A stretch of 64,000 bases of DNA from CAWCBG01 sp963793845 (GTDB lineage: Bacteria; Acidobacteriota; Terriglobia; Terriglobales; Acidobacteriaceae): positions 868,001 through 932,000 of the forward strand of contig CAWCBG010000014.1 in NCBI GenBank assembly GCA_963793845.1. Reading direction: 5' to 3'. The stretch's first letter is position 1. The number at the start of each line of letters is the position of its first letter. Below are positions 27,754-36,957 of this stretch, piece after piece. The notes beneath the pieces were generated by a model that worked only from the letters and a program-made list of their open reading frames with translations, searched no databases and was not told the origin of the DNA. Made by a program: the position numbers and the translations under genes.

Positions 27754-29237
27754 CAGCTCTCGCCCCCCAGCACCCAGGTATCTTTGCTGCCTCCGCCCTG
27801 CGACGAGTTCACCACCAGCGAACCGGGTTGCAGCGCCACCCGCGTCAGGCCGCCCGGGACGATGGTGACTTTCTCGCCGTCGTACAGGCAGTAAGGACGC
27901 AGATCGACGTGCCTTCCGGCCATGCGATGGGTGTCAGGATCGTAGGAGGGAACCTGCGAAAGTCCCAGCACCGGCTGGGCAATGTAGTTCCGCGGGTCGG
28001 CCAGAATCTGCTCGCGGAAGTCGGCGATCTTCTCCCGGGTGGCCGCCGGCCCGATCAGCATTCCGTAGCCGCCCGATTCGCCAACCGCCTTCACCACCAG
28101 TTCGGGCAGGTGTTCCAGCACGTACGACAGCTCGTCGGCCTGGGAGCAGAGGTAGGTCTTGACGGTGCCCAGGATCGGCTCTTCGCCCAGATAATATTTG
28201 ATGAACGTCGGTACATAGGCGTAGATGGCCTTGTCATCCGCGATGCCGTTCCCGACCGCGTTGGCCAGCGCGACATTGCCGGCGCGGTAAGCGCCCATCA
28301 GTCCGGGCACGCCCATCAACGAGTCAGGACGAAAGACCAGCGAATCCAGAAAATCATCGTCCACCCGGCGGTAGATGACATCCACCCGCTTCAGCCCGTG
28401 AATCGTCTTCATGTAGACCACGCCCGAGTCAACGATCAGGTCGCGGCCTTCCACCAGCTCGACCCCCATTTGCTGCGCCAGGAAACTATGCTCGAAGTAA
28501 GCGCTGTTGTAGCTTCCGGGAGTGAGCAGAACGATCTGTCCCTTGTCTTCGCCGCGCGGCGACAGCATGCGCAGAATCCGGCTGAGCTCCGTCGGATAGT
28601 GGTTGACCGGCAGGACGTCGTACTTGCCGAACAGGTCGGGAAAGACGCGCATCATGACCAGCCGGTTCTCCAGCACATACGAGATACCGCTGGGGGTGCG
28701 AACGTTATCCTCGAGGACAAAAAACTCGCTGGTGCGGGAGTCGCGCACCAGGTCGATGCCGCAGATGTGGGTGTAAATGCCGCGCGGAACTTCCAGGCCG
28801 ATCATTTCCCGCCGGAAGTGCCGGCAGGAATACACCAGCGCGCGCGAAATCAGCCGGTCCTTAAGGATCTGCTGCTCGCCGTAGATGTCGTGCAGAAACA
28901 GATTGAGCGCCACGACACGCTGGGTGAGTCCCCGTTCGATGCGATCCCATTCGGCTTGTGGCAAGATGCGGGGAATCAGGTCGAAAGGCAGCAACCGCTC
29001 GGTGCCGGCGCCATCGTTGTAGACGGTAAAAGTAATGCCTTGCAGCAGGAAGGAGAGGTCGGCCAGCTTGCGCCGCTCTTCGAAATGAGCCACTGGCAGG
29101 GCGGCAAGCTTCTCAAACAGCTTGACATAATGCGGCCGCGGAACCCCCGGCGCGGAGAACATCTCGTCGAAGAACGCGCCTGGAGCATAGCTGTCGAACA
29201 GACCTGGCATGAGTGTTCTGGCGGGCGCTCCCGGCAT
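27753..29237 (-). CDS. Circularly permuted ATP-grasp type 2 protein (DUF404/DUF407)
   Basis: A 494-residue predicted peptide or amide ligase. Landmarks are RGIYTHICGIDLVRD, FFVLEDNVRTPSGISYVLENR, VLLTPGSYNSAYFEHSFLA and VVKAVGESGGYGMLIGPAA, the last being the glycine-rich ATP loop. Starts at 29237 and 29210 are both possible. It is the first gene of the trio. In some genomes an Anbu proteasome-like peptidase accompanies the set; none is seen here. The product of the ligase is unknown. Confidence 0.92.
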   Translation of the reverse strand: MPGAPARTLMPGLFDSYAPGAFFDEMFSAPGVPRPHYVKLFEKLAALPVAHFEERRKLADLSFLLQGITFTVYNDGAGTERLLPFDLIPRILPQAEWDRIERGLTQRVVALNLFLHDIYGEQQILKDRLISRALVYSCRHFRREMIGLEVPRGIYTHICGIDLVRDSRTSEFFVLEDNVRTPSGISYVLENRLVMMRVFPDLFGKYDVLPVNHYPTELSRILRMLSPRGEDKGQIVLLTPGSYNSAYFEHSFLAQQMGVELVEGRDLIVDSGVVYMKTIHGLKRVDVIYRRVDDDFLDSLVFRPDSLMGVPGLMGAYRAGNVALANAVGNGIADDKAIYAYVPTFIKYYLGEEPILGTVKTYLCSQADELSYVLEHLPELVVKAVGESGGYGMLIGPAATREKIADFREQILADPRNYIAQPVLGLSQVPSYDPDTHRMAGRHVDLRPYCLYDGEKVTIVPGGLTRVALQPGSLVVNSSQGGGSKDTWVLGGES

Positions 29238-29707
29238 ATTGCGGAACGATACCAGTTTGCCAACCCGGATGCCTAATAAGAATCATTGATAGAGGTTATA
29301 AGGTGAGGGGCAGCGGGATTTCAGTCTCGTCCGTCCCGTCGCGCGGCTATTTTGTTCAGAGATCGATGGTGCGACTCCACCGCGGGTTCCCGTTTCCGGT
29401 TGTGACACTGTCTCTTGGGTTCCTCCAGTCGTAACGACGAAACCTACAGGATTGGGACAGGCTGCGACATGCGGCCGAAATAGCCGCGCAGCGGCGGGAT
29501 GGTTTGAGCCCGGGGCGTGAGCCCCGGGTGTGAGTGGGAATCATTCAGAGCCGCGCAGCGGCGACACGGCTATCACCTGGTAGTCCCACATTGTGGGACT
29601 GCGGCCATCCCTAGTCCAGGGTGACCCGGGTCTCGCGTTGTTCGAGACCTGGGACTCCGTGAAAAACCGTTATCGTCCACAAATCGCGCCCGCGACAGAT
29701 TCTCCAC
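29238..29707. other. Intergenic region with REP-like element, no gene seen
   Basis: This 470-base gap lies upstream of the ATP-grasp gene. It holds a repeated GC-rich element (29482-29563, listed separately), a hairpin tagtcccacattgtgggact near 29580, and GGTCTCG/CGAGACC around 29635-29652. I checked for a tRNA-like cloverleaf and did not find one. Confidence 0.5.
29482..29563. repeat. REP-like element, copy 1 of 2
   Basis: AGCCGCGCAGCGGCG occurs at both ends (29482-29496 and 29549-29563) around a strong hairpin AGCCCGGGGCGTGAGCCCCGGG. A second copy with the same order of parts, though only partly conserved, lies at about 35152-35231. Confidence 0.6.
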
Positions 29708-30172
29708 CTACTTACATTCCACGCGATTATCCTGCGAGGCGATGATCTGCCACGTACCGCCGCGTTTCAGCCAGGTATCGGTCCACACCTGGCACACCTC
29801 TGCGCTGGGCTGGGACTTGTCTTTGCCGAAAGCATGTTCGCGGCCATAGACAATGGCGAGACTGTCTCCGAAAAAACGCACTTTGGCCTCGTCCAGCCCG
29901 CAACCATGCGCAGTGCGTACGCTCTTCTCGTCCTTCAGTTCATCGGCCTTGGTGAAGCGCGCACCTTTCGTCGAGGTGCCCTGGAAATCGTCGGCAAGCA
30001 GACTGGCGACCACGCCGTTATCGACGCAGACACCTTCAGCCCAATTGCGTTCCATGTCGATGATGTATTTCGCGGTCTTGTCATCCGGCGACGCCCATTG
30101 ACTCTGCTGTGCGTACGCCGGGACAAGCGACAACCACATCGCCACGGTTGCCACCGTGATCCTTAAATGCAT
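29708..30172 (-). CDS. Secreted NTF2-like (SnoaL/DUF4440-type) protein
   Basis: A 154-residue exported protein. The start at 30172 has GGAGA upstream and gives a signal peptide MHLRITVATVAMWLSLVPAYAQ. The rest is a single cone-shaped NTF2-like domain: IIDMERNWAEGVCVDNGVVASLLADDFQG at the start, VRFFGDSLAIVYGREHA in the middle and RGGTWQIIASQDNRVECK at the end, typical of DUF4440/SnoaL-like proteins. No catalytic function can be assigned. Confidence 0.75.
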   Translation of the reverse strand: MHLRITVATVAMWLSLVPAYAQQSQWASPDDKTAKYIIDMERNWAEGVCVDNGVVASLLADDFQGTSTKGARFTKADELKDEKSVRTAHGCGLDEAKVRFFGDSLAIVYGREHAFGKDKSQPSAEVCQVWTDTWLKRGGTWQIIASQDNRVECK

Positions 30173-30262
30173 TTCTGTCTCCAATGGTCGAACCAAGATA
30201 GCAGTACAGGCGCGGGCGGTATATGGGTTTATTGTTGGGCACCCGGCGTCTGAAAGTGTCGC

Positions 30263-30398
30263 CTATTTTTGCTCGATCAGCCGCGCTGTCAGCACCGCGC
30301 CGTCGCGGTCGTCATGCAGTTTGATGGGGAAGATCAGGACGTTCCAGCTCCAGTGCGGGCTCTTGGTGGGCAGATGCGAGGCGCCGCGAAAGCCGCGG
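30263..30398 (-). pseudogene. 3' fragment of a REC-PAS response-regulator gene
   Basis: About 137 bases (30262-30398) match the 3' end of the response-regulator gene at 34141-34277 with roughly eight mismatches. The fragment still encodes the paralogue's last 40 or so residues in frame (from GASHLPTKSPHWSWN to ARLIEQK) and keeps a stop codon. No upstream part of the gene remains, so it cannot make a working protein. The two copies flank the TonB-dependent receptor gene in direct orientation. Confidence 0.8.
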
Positions 30399-30458
30399 GA
30401 CCCGGCACCCCAGCACAATCTAGTGTTTTTCTGCTATTGCCTTAGCTCTTTCCCATTA

Positions 30459-30486
30459 TTGATTGTCTTTTTTGTCTGTCTATAAT
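30459..30486 (+). promoter_or_regulatory. Sigma70-like promoter of the TonB receptor gene
   Basis: TTGATT (30459-30464), a 16-base spacer and a perfect TATAAT (30481-30486) lie in an AT-rich tract about 115 bases before the receptor start. This leaves a leader of roughly 108 bases. Confidence 0.55.
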
Positions 30487-30599
30487 CCCGCTCTATTCGT
30501 GGGGACAATTCGCGAAAAGCGAGCTAATGATCCACCTGTATTTCCGTGTGCATGGACAAGTGTGTCTAGCGCCAGGTCGGCTGGAGACTTGAAAACTAT

Positions 30600-33500
30600 A
30601 TGAACATCGTTCGCAATGTGCTGGTGTTTGTAGTGCTTGCTTGCCTCAGTTTGCCTGCTCAGCAGATCACCGGGAGCATTCGGGGCCGAGTCACCGATCC
30701 AATGGGTGCAATCGTTGTAGGCGCAACGGTTACAGCCCAGCAATCCGAAACCGGTCTTTCACGTACGGTCATCACCGACCGCAATGGCAACTACGTTGTG
30801 CTCGAACTTCCCGTCGGACATTATCGCGTGCAAGTCACAGCAAAAGGCTTTCACGAATACGTGCAGGACGGCATCTCGCTAAGCGTGAACGAGACCGCCT
30901 CGGTTTCGCCGCGTCTTGCGGTCGGATCGGAAATAGAAGTGGTGCAGGTCACCGCCGATGCCGATCTCATCGAGCCCGGGGTGACCAGCATGGGCAAGGT
31001 GGTGGGGGAGCGGGAACTGGAAGACCTGCCGCTGAACGGACGCAATTTTTCGCAGTTGGGATTGCTGCAGCCCGGTGTGGTACCGATAACGCCGGGGTTA
31101 GTGGAGGCCGGCGGCGGATTACGTGACGGACAACCGTATGCGGTAAACGGGCAGCGGCCGGAGTCGAACAATTTCCTGATCGACGGCGCCGATAACTTTA
31201 ACGGCGTCGATGGCGGTTATGTGCTGAAGCCGCCGGTAGACGCAATTTCGGAATTCCTCATCATCACCCACAATGCGAGCGCCGAATTCGGGGACGCCCT
31301 GGGCTCGACGACGAACATCGTCACGCGCTCGGGCACGAACTTCTTCCACGGCGCATTGTGGGAGTTCCTGCGCAATGACGCTGTCGACGCGCGTAACTAT
31401 TTTCAGACGCAGGCCTTGCCACTGAAGCAGAACCAGTTCGGCGCAACTATCGGCGGACCGATCCGCAAGGACAAGACCTTCTTCTTCGGCTACTACGAAG
31501 GCTTCCGCAATCGGCAGGGCGTAACCGCTCTGACCACCGTGCCGTCCTTGAAAGAGCGAACCGGCAATTTCTCGGAATTGTGTCCTGAAGGATTCACCGC
31601 CGGCTTTTGCAACAATCCGGCGAATCAGCTTTTCAATGTCCTCGCCAATGCGCCGTATCCGAACAACCAATTGCCGTCGATCAATCCTATCTCGCAGAAC
31701 CTGCTGCAGTATTTCCCGGCACCGAATGCGGGCACCAACCTGTATTCCGCATCGGGCGTAATCAACAACGATACCGACCAGTTCGGAATCAAGATCGATC
31801 ACTACCTCACGCAACACGATAACCTGAATTTCCGCTACTCGTTTACCCAGCTGTCGGAGCTCGATCCGCTCTCGCCGCAAGGAGCCAGCGTGCCCGGCTT
31901 CCCGGTCGGCGAAGACCAACGAGCCCAGAACTTCGTTGCGCAGGAGACGCACACGTTTACGCCGACCTTGGTCGGGGTGCTGCGGTTCTCGTTCTTGCGG
32001 AACAAGTTCCTCTATGGCCAGAGTGAGGTGCATACCAGTCCCGAAAGCCTGGGTTTCCAGTATTCCCCGAGCCTGCCGGCTGCGGAAGGACCGCCGTTCA
32101 TCCAGATCAGCGGCTATACAAACATCGGCAACCCAATCACTGGCCCGCGCAATACGTACGAGAACCTGTTCGACTACTCGGGATCAATAAGCTGGGTACG
32201 AGGCAGGCATGAGTTCAAGTTCGGCGGCGGATATCAGTATCAGCAGATCAATGTTACGCAGGGTATTGCCACCAACGGCTTCTTCGTGTTCGCGCCCTTC
32301 CCCGTAACCGACGCGTTTGCGAGCTTCCTGTCGGGCACGCCGGTAGTCTTCCTGCAGGGGCTTGGCAATTTCACGCGCCACATTCGCGGCAACGGGCTGA
32401 ACGCCTACGCGCAGGACACCTACAAGGTGACGCCGCGGTTCACGCTTAACCTCGGCTTGCGTTACGAGCTGCCGATGCCGGACACAGAGCTTAATAACCT
32501 GCAGTCGATGTTTATTCCAGGGCGCCAGTCGGTGGTGATGCCGGATGCGCCCATGGGACTGCTGTATCCGGGCGATCCTGGCGTGCCCGCAGGGTTGATC
32601 CCAATGGACAAAACCGCGTTCGCGCCGCGCGTTGGCATTGCGTGGGATCCGCGAGGAGATGGCAAACTGCTGGTGACGTCGGCTTATGGCATCTTCTACG
32701 AGCCTTATTACACTGGTCAGGGCGGGCCGCTTCAGACGCCGATCAGCGCGCCGCCATACCTGGCAACGCCGCAGGTGAGCTTGCCGAATTTTGCCGATCC
32801 TTTCAACGGCAACCCGCCGATCACCGGTTCGTTCTCAACGCCACTGACTAACCTGACCCTGGCGCCGAACATGACGCTGCCTTACAGCCAGGATTGGGAC
32901 CTGAACCTGCAACAGTCATTTGGTCGCGACTTCCTGTTCGAAATGGGATACGTCGGCACCAAGGGAACGCACCTGCCGCGCTTCATCGAAGGAAACCCGG
33001 CGGTGTTCGTGCCGGGCTACGTGGACGGCCAGCCTATCTCGAACTCGGGCAACGCCAACCAGCGGCGGCTCTATTCGGGATGCACGCTCAACGATCCGCC
33101 GAGCAGTTGTATTTTCTCCTCCATGGGTGAGATCGCAAGCATCGCGAACTCCTCGTACAACGCGCTGGAGACGAGCCTCCAGAAACGTTTCAGTCACGGG
33201 GTTTCATTCCTCGCGTCGTACACGTGGTCGAAAGCCATCGATGATGCCTCGTCGTTCAACATGACCGGCTCGGCCGCGAAACCGGTCGCGGGCGAGAACG
33301 ATCTGGCGCAGAATCCCTTTGACTTGGCGGCGGAGCGTGGGCTCTCGATGTTCGATGCGCGTCATCGCTTGGTCTTCAGCTATGTGTGGGACCTTCCTTT
33401 CTGGCTGAACGGGGGCGAGTGGTACAAGCACGCCTTGGGAGGATGGCAGCTTAGCGGGATCGTTACGCTGATGAGCGGCACGCCGTTCACGGTGTTCGAT

Positions 33501-33905
33501 TCGAATGACGTGTCGGCCCAGGGCAGCGCGCCTGAGATCACAGGTTTTTCGGCACAGCGTCCTAACCTGGTGGGCAATCCGAACAATGGCCCGCACTCGG
33601 TCAATGCCTGGCTCAATGCCAGTGCATTCCAGCAACTGGACCCCGTCACCGATGCGGGACAGTTTGGGACCGCCGGGCGGAATATCGCGATCGGGCCCGG
33701 CTATATGGATTGGGATTTCGGGGTGCTGAAGAATATCAAGGTGGCGGAGTCGAAGTCGCTGCAGTTCCGGGCGGAGCTGTTCAATATCCTGAATCATCCG
33801 AATTTCCGCCTGCCGGACAGCGACATCAGTTCGCCCACGTTCAACCAAATCCTGGCGGCGCGCGATCCGCGGCAAGTGCAGTTCGCGCTGAAATTCATGT
33901 TCTGA
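30600..33905 (+). CDS. TonB-dependent receptor with carboxypeptidase-regulatory-like domain
   Basis: A 1,101-residue outer-membrane receptor of the large acidobacterial OAR/CarboxypepD-reg type. After a signal peptide (LVFVVLACLSLPAQ) comes a carboxypeptidase-regulatory-like domain (about 22-105; GSIRGRVTDPMGAIVVGATV, DRNGNYVVLELPVGHYRV). The plug follows, with LPLNGRNFSQLGLLQPGV at about 142-159, then a long beta-barrel ending in an aromatic residue (FALKFMF). A classic TonB box was not identified. Substrates for this group are probably plant or microbial glycans or peptides, but nothing nearby identifies one. The gene is intact and flanked by the duplicated response-regulator end. Confidence 0.92.
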   Translation: MNIVRNVLVFVVLACLSLPAQQITGSIRGRVTDPMGAIVVGATVTAQQSETGLSRTVITDRNGNYVVLELPVGHYRVQVTAKGFHEYVQDGISLSVNETASVSPRLAVGSEIEVVQVTADADLIEPGVTSMGKVVGERELEDLPLNGRNFSQLGLLQPGVVPITPGLVEAGGGLRDGQPYAVNGQRPESNNFLIDGADNFNGVDGGYVLKPPVDAISEFLIITHNASAEFGDALGSTTNIVTRSGTNFFHGALWEFLRNDAVDARNYFQTQALPLKQNQFGATIGGPIRKDKTFFFGYYEGFRNRQGVTALTTVPSLKERTGNFSELCPEGFTAGFCNNPANQLFNVLANAPYPNNQLPSINPISQNLLQYFPAPNAGTNLYSASGVINNDTDQFGIKIDHYLTQHDNLNFRYSFTQLSELDPLSPQGASVPGFPVGEDQRAQNFVAQETHTFTPTLVGVLRFSFLRNKFLYGQSEVHTSPESLGFQYSPSLPAAEGPPFIQISGYTNIGNPITGPRNTYENLFDYSGSISWVRGRHEFKFGGGYQYQQINVTQGIATNGFFVFAPFPVTDAFASFLSGTPVVFLQGLGNFTRHIRGNGLNAYAQDTYKVTPRFTLNLGLRYELPMPDTELNNLQSMFIPGRQSVVMPDAPMGLLYPGDPGVPAGLIPMDKTAFAPRVGIAWDPRGDGKLLVTSAYGIFYEPYYTGQGGPLQTPISAPPYLATPQVSLPNFADPFNGNPPITGSFSTPLTNLTLAPNMTLPYSQDWDLNLQQSFGRDFLFEMGYVGTKGTHLPRFIEGNPAVFVPGYVDGQPISNSGNANQRRLYSGCTLNDPPSSCIFSSMGEIASIANSSYNALETSLQKRFSHGVSFLASYTWSKAIDDASSFNMTGSAAKPVAGENDLAQNPFDLAAERGLSMFDARHRLVFSYVWDLPFWLNGGEWYKHALGGWQLSGIVTLMSGTPFTVFDSNDVSAQGSAPEITGFSAQRPNLVGNPNNGPHSVNAWLNASAFQQLDPVTDAGQFGTAGRNIAIGPGYMDWDFGVLKNIKVAESKSLQFRAELFNILNHPNFRLPDSDISSPTFNQILAARDPRQVQFALKFMF

Positions 33906-34141
33906 GTTATGCCTGGTGGCCCACCGCGGACCGTGCCATCGCGAAATCGAAGACGCCACTGAAAAGGGAACTCGGGCTGGGCGAGGCGATCGCGCTCTTT
34001 ATTTCTTGGCTAAAGCCGTGGGGGCCAAGTCGCTGGGCTGGCCGTCGTCCTTTCACTCAGAATTTCAGTCGAGCAGGTACCTGAATTCCCGTTTTGGAAC
34101 TGCTCTTTCGTTTTCTTGCTGAATTTTCTTGACTTCCTTCC

Positions 34142-34948
34142 CTATTTCTTCTCGATCAAGCGTGCTGTCAGCACTGCGCCGTCGCGGTCGTCATGCAGTT
34201 TGATGGGGAAAATCAGCACGTTCCAGCTCCAGTGCGGGCTCTTGGTGGGCAGATGCGAGGCGCCGCGAAAGCCGCGGCGGTCGATGTAAGTTTCCCGGGT
34301 AGCGCAGACAGTGCGCACAATTTCCCGCCACTCCTCACCCAGTTGGGGAAACTGGTCGAACAGGTTCTTACCGACGAACCACGCGCGCTTGTGCTCGTTC
34401 ATCGCGGCGAAGTAGTCATTCACATACTGCCAATAGCCGTCGCGATCGAGAATCTCCAACACGATGTCGTCGCCCATCGCCATGGAGATGCGCGAGTAAT
34501 AAAAATCGCGTGCGTCGACGACCACCGGCCGTCCACGCTTCTTGGCTTCGAACGAGCGCAGGGCCGCCACAAGATCGTCCACTGAACTGTAGCCCTTCAG
34601 CAGATGCATGTCGGCAATGCCGCCGAAGCGGCGTTCCAGAGTTGCTGACAGAATGATGATGGGCACCTGCGGGCGCTTGCGGCGTAGCGTCTCGGCCACG
34701 TCCGTCCCGAACTTGCCCGAGCCCAGGTGATAGTCGAGCACGGCGATGTCAATGCCCTGCAACTTGGCTTCGGCCTCTTCGATGGAGCTGGAGGTCACCA
34801 CCTGATAGCCCTTCTGCCGCAGGATGGCCGAGCGCAATACCAGGTTCTCTTCACGATCGTCCAGCAGCAGGACGCGGATGGGTTGGACGAGGACAGGTTG
34901 CGGACCCAATACCGGAGTCGACTTCGGACTGGAGGTGTCTTCGCTCAT
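34142..34948 (-). CDS. Response regulator with REC and PAS domains
   Basis: A 268-residue protein. The receiver domain (about 23-135) has the acidic pair Asp30-Asp31, phospho-acceptor Asp72 (VLDYHLG), Ser101 and Lys118 (LLKGY), so it should be phosphorylatable. A PAS-like sensor domain follows (about 150-268; VLEILDRDGYWQYVNDYFAAMNEHKRA). No DNA-binding or catalytic output domain is present, so it probably works through a partner kinase or as a relay. No histidine kinase is adjacent. Its last 42 codons are duplicated at 30263-30398. Confidence 0.88.
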   Translation of the reverse strand: MSEDTSSPKSTPVLGPQPVLVQPIRVLLLDDREENLVLRSAILRQKGYQVVTSSSIEEAEAKLQGIDIAVLDYHLGSGKFGTDVAETLRRKRPQVPIIILSATLERRFGGIADMHLLKGYSSVDDLVAALRSFEAKKRGRPVVVDARDFYYSRISMAMGDDIVLEILDRDGYWQYVNDYFAAMNEHKRAWFVGKNLFDQFPQLGEEWREIVRTVCATRETYIDRRGFRGASHLPTKSPHWSWNVLIFPIKLHDDRDGAVLTARLIEKK

Positions 34949-35151
34949 CTAAGTATTTATTAGAAGCAACCTGGCCCGGATTGGTAACTTGTGGCCCAGC
35001 AGCGCACGGTAGAGCCCCGCTTCAGCGCGGCGTTAACGTGGTCTTATCAGCCTATCGAGCCGGCCTCAGCTGGCGCCGCCCCGTTTTGTCGCGAAACGCT
35101 CTACTCTACTCTTAACATCAGGCCAGAATCTCGAAACCGGGGACCGAAGAG

Positions 35152-35231
35152 CCGCGTGGGCGGCGGCGCGTTCTGAGCCCGGGGCGCAAGCCCCGGTATC
35201 AATCGGAAAACGTTCCCAAGCCGCGTAGCGG
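35152..35231. repeat. REP-like element, copy 2 of 2
   Basis: It contains TGAGCCCGGGGCGCAAGCCC and, 40 bases later, AGCCGCGTAGCGGCC, in the same order and spacing as the element at 29482-29563. It lies in the 325-base gap (34949-35273) between lpxD and the response regulator. The rest of that gap shows no gene. Confidence 0.55.
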
Positions 35232-35273
35232 CCAAGAATCCTACCGTCGCTGCCTTGCCGGGATCCTAGCTCG

Positions 35274-36293
35274 CTATTTCGGCGATGCGTCCTTGAGCTT
35301 GGCAGTTAGCGCGCGCACCGCCTTGGCAAGTTCTGGGAGTCTATTGAAAATACCGGTGGCTCGCAACCATTGTTTGTGATCGAACGCCGGTGAGCCGCTG
35401 ACCACGCTGCCGTCGGGAATATCGCCGTGGGTGCCGCTCTGCGCAGTGATGACAACGTTGTCGCCGATCTTGCAATGTCCTGCCACACCGGCCTGCCCGG
35501 CGATGATGCCGTTCTTGCCGACAATCGTGGAACCGGCCAACCCGACTTGGGCACACAGCAGTGTATGGTCCCCAACCGCCGCGCCATGTCCGACTTGCGC
35601 CAGGTTGTCGATCTTCACGCCGCGCGCGACGCGCGTCTCGCCGATGCTGGCCCGATCGACGCAGGCGTTGGCCTGCACCTCCACATCGCTCTCGAGAACG
35701 GTGGGACCGGACTGCACGATCTTTTCCCAGTGATCGCCGTCACGGGCGAAGCCGAAGCCATCCGTGCCGATCAGCGCTCCGTTTTGCAGGACGATGTTAT
35801 CGCCCAGCGTGCAGAACTCGCGCACCACGGCGTGGGCGTGAGCGAAGAAGTTGTTGCCGATTCGCACCCCGCGATAGATCACCACGTGCGGCAGCAGCAC
35901 GGCATCGTCTCCGATCTCGACATCCTCGTCGATCACGACGTAAGCGCTGATATGCGCATTGCGGCCCAGCCTGGCCGTCGGTGCGATCACCGCCGTGGGA
36001 TGAATTCCGGGCTGGTACTTGGGCGCCTGATAGAAGAGCTCGATCGCGCGCGCGAACGCGAGATACGGATTCTGGCTGCGCAGCATCGCCGTGGCGATGG
36101 CAGGGAAGTCCTCGGAGACGATCACCGCCGAGGCTGCCGTGGTCTTGGCGGCGGCGGCATACTTCGGATTGGAGACGAAGGTCAGATGTCCGGCGGCGGC
36201 CTCTTCAATGCCGGCCAGTCCAGTGATGTCGGTTTCCGGATCGCCGTTTTCCAGAGTGGCGCCGAGCGCGGCTGCGATGGCGGAGAGTTTCAT
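35274..36293 (-). CDS. lpxD: UDP-3-O-(3-hydroxyacyl)glucosamine N-acyltransferase
   Basis: A 339-residue acyltransferase for the third step of lipid A synthesis. The N-terminal uridine-binding domain (GLAGIEEAAAGHLTFVSNPKY) is followed by a left-handed beta-helix of hexapeptide repeats (from about 100 to 300). The catalytic-His region NLAQVGHGAAVGDHTLLCAQVG and the segment GTDGFGFARDGDHWEKIVQSG are present. It shows the organism makes an LPS-type outer membrane. It stands alone rather than in the lpxD-fabZ-lpxA cluster common elsewhere. Confidence 0.95.
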   Translation of the reverse strand: MKLSAIAAALGATLENGDPETDITGLAGIEEAAAGHLTFVSNPKYAAAAKTTAASAVIVSEDFPAIATAMLRSQNPYLAFARAIELFYQAPKYQPGIHPTAVIAPTARLGRNAHISAYVVIDEDVEIGDDAVLLPHVVIYRGVRIGNNFFAHAHAVVREFCTLGDNIVLQNGALIGTDGFGFARDGDHWEKIVQSGPTVLESDVEVQANACVDRASIGETRVARGVKIDNLAQVGHGAAVGDHTLLCAQVGLAGSTIVGKNGIIAGQAGVAGHCKIGDNVVITAQSGTHGDIPDGSVVSGSPAFDHKQWLRATGIFNRLPELAKAVRALTAKLKDASPK

Positions 36294-36343
36294 AGAGTCA
36301 AGGATAGACCGGGAGTGCTAAGCCACTGCGAATCTCGGCTTTT

Positions 36344-36431
36344 GTCATCACGAGCGAAGCGAGGGATCTGCTTTTCCTCCCTGACTAGCCCCTCCGGCGA
36401 ACAGCAGATGCCTCGCTTCGCTCGTCATGAC
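36344..36431. repeat. Inverted repeat upstream of lpxD
   Basis: GTCATCACGAGCGAAGCGAG with GGATCTGCTT (36344-36373) pairs imperfectly with AGCAGATGCC and TCGCTTCGCTCGTCATGAC (36403-36431) over about 28 positions. The words resemble the widespread gtcat-gagcgaagcga intergenic repeats, one of which also occurs near 53730. Confidence 0.6.
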
Positions 36432-36480
36432 AATTCGAGCAACGCGCAAGGCCTATGCTCCGCAGTGACGGATGCAACTG

Positions 36481-36957
36481 TCACCCAAACATCGGCACCT
36501 GCCGCGTGTCTTCCGGACGGCGGCCGCGCCGCTGCGACTTCTTCTCGCCGATCACGCCCAGCACCGTCATCTCGGCCAGCGCCTGGCGCGGCACGAAGAT
36601 GCGTTGCGTATTGCCGCCGGTGTCTGGCGGAATCACCGAGAAGCCCTCGCTGCCTTCCTGTACCAGATCGTTCGGCATCATGCCTTCGATAATCTCGTTG
36701 TCACGAAAGCGCAGCCGAACCCACAGACCCTCGGTCCGCGGACGCGAGGTGAACGTCTTGCGGGTGAGCGACTCGGAATCGTTGAACTCGCGCACGAAGT
36801 AGACGCCCTTCACCTCGCGCAGGTCGATCAGCACAACATTGCCCGCAGTGTTCAGCAACTCCAGCTTCCCGTCCGCAATAAACGACGCGCCGACGTAGCC
36901 GGTGACGCTGTCGCGATCCATTTTGCGGACGATGACCTTCTTGTGAGTAGTCGCCAT
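36481..36957 (-). CDS. Small conserved protein, possible DUF6982-type
   Basis: A 158-residue soluble protein with no signal peptide or membrane segment. Two similar beta-rich halves are visible: VIVRKMDRDSVTGYVG with REVKGVYFVREFND, then LWVRLRFRDNEIIEGMM followed by VIPPDTGGNTQRIFVP. The C-terminal tail is basic (GEKKSQRRGRRPED). The pattern resembles a small family of unknown function seen in Acidobacteriota and related phyla, which I recall as DUF6982; that label is tentative. No function is proposed. Confidence 0.55.
   Translation of the reverse strand: MATTHKKVIVRKMDRDSVTGYVGASFIADGKLELLNTAGNVVLIDLREVKGVYFVREFNDSESLTRKTFTSRPRTEGLWVRLRFRDNEIIEGMMPNDLVQEGSEGFSVIPPDTGGNTQRIFVPRQALAEMTVLGVIGEKKSQRRGRRPEDTRQVPMFG

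Noticed and set aside
27828..29276. 482-codon plus-strand open frame opposite the ATP-grasp gene
   Set aside because: Antisense of a conserved gene; translated composition is non-protein-like.
29238..29707. tRNA gene in the gap upstream of the ATP-grasp gene
   Set aside because: A TTC-like arm word is present near 29385, but no acceptor stem or anticodon arm pairs with it.
30262..34277. TonB receptor unit as an insertion sequence or transposon
   Set aside because: There is no transposase or terminal inverted repeat; the flanking repeats are gene-derived direct copies.
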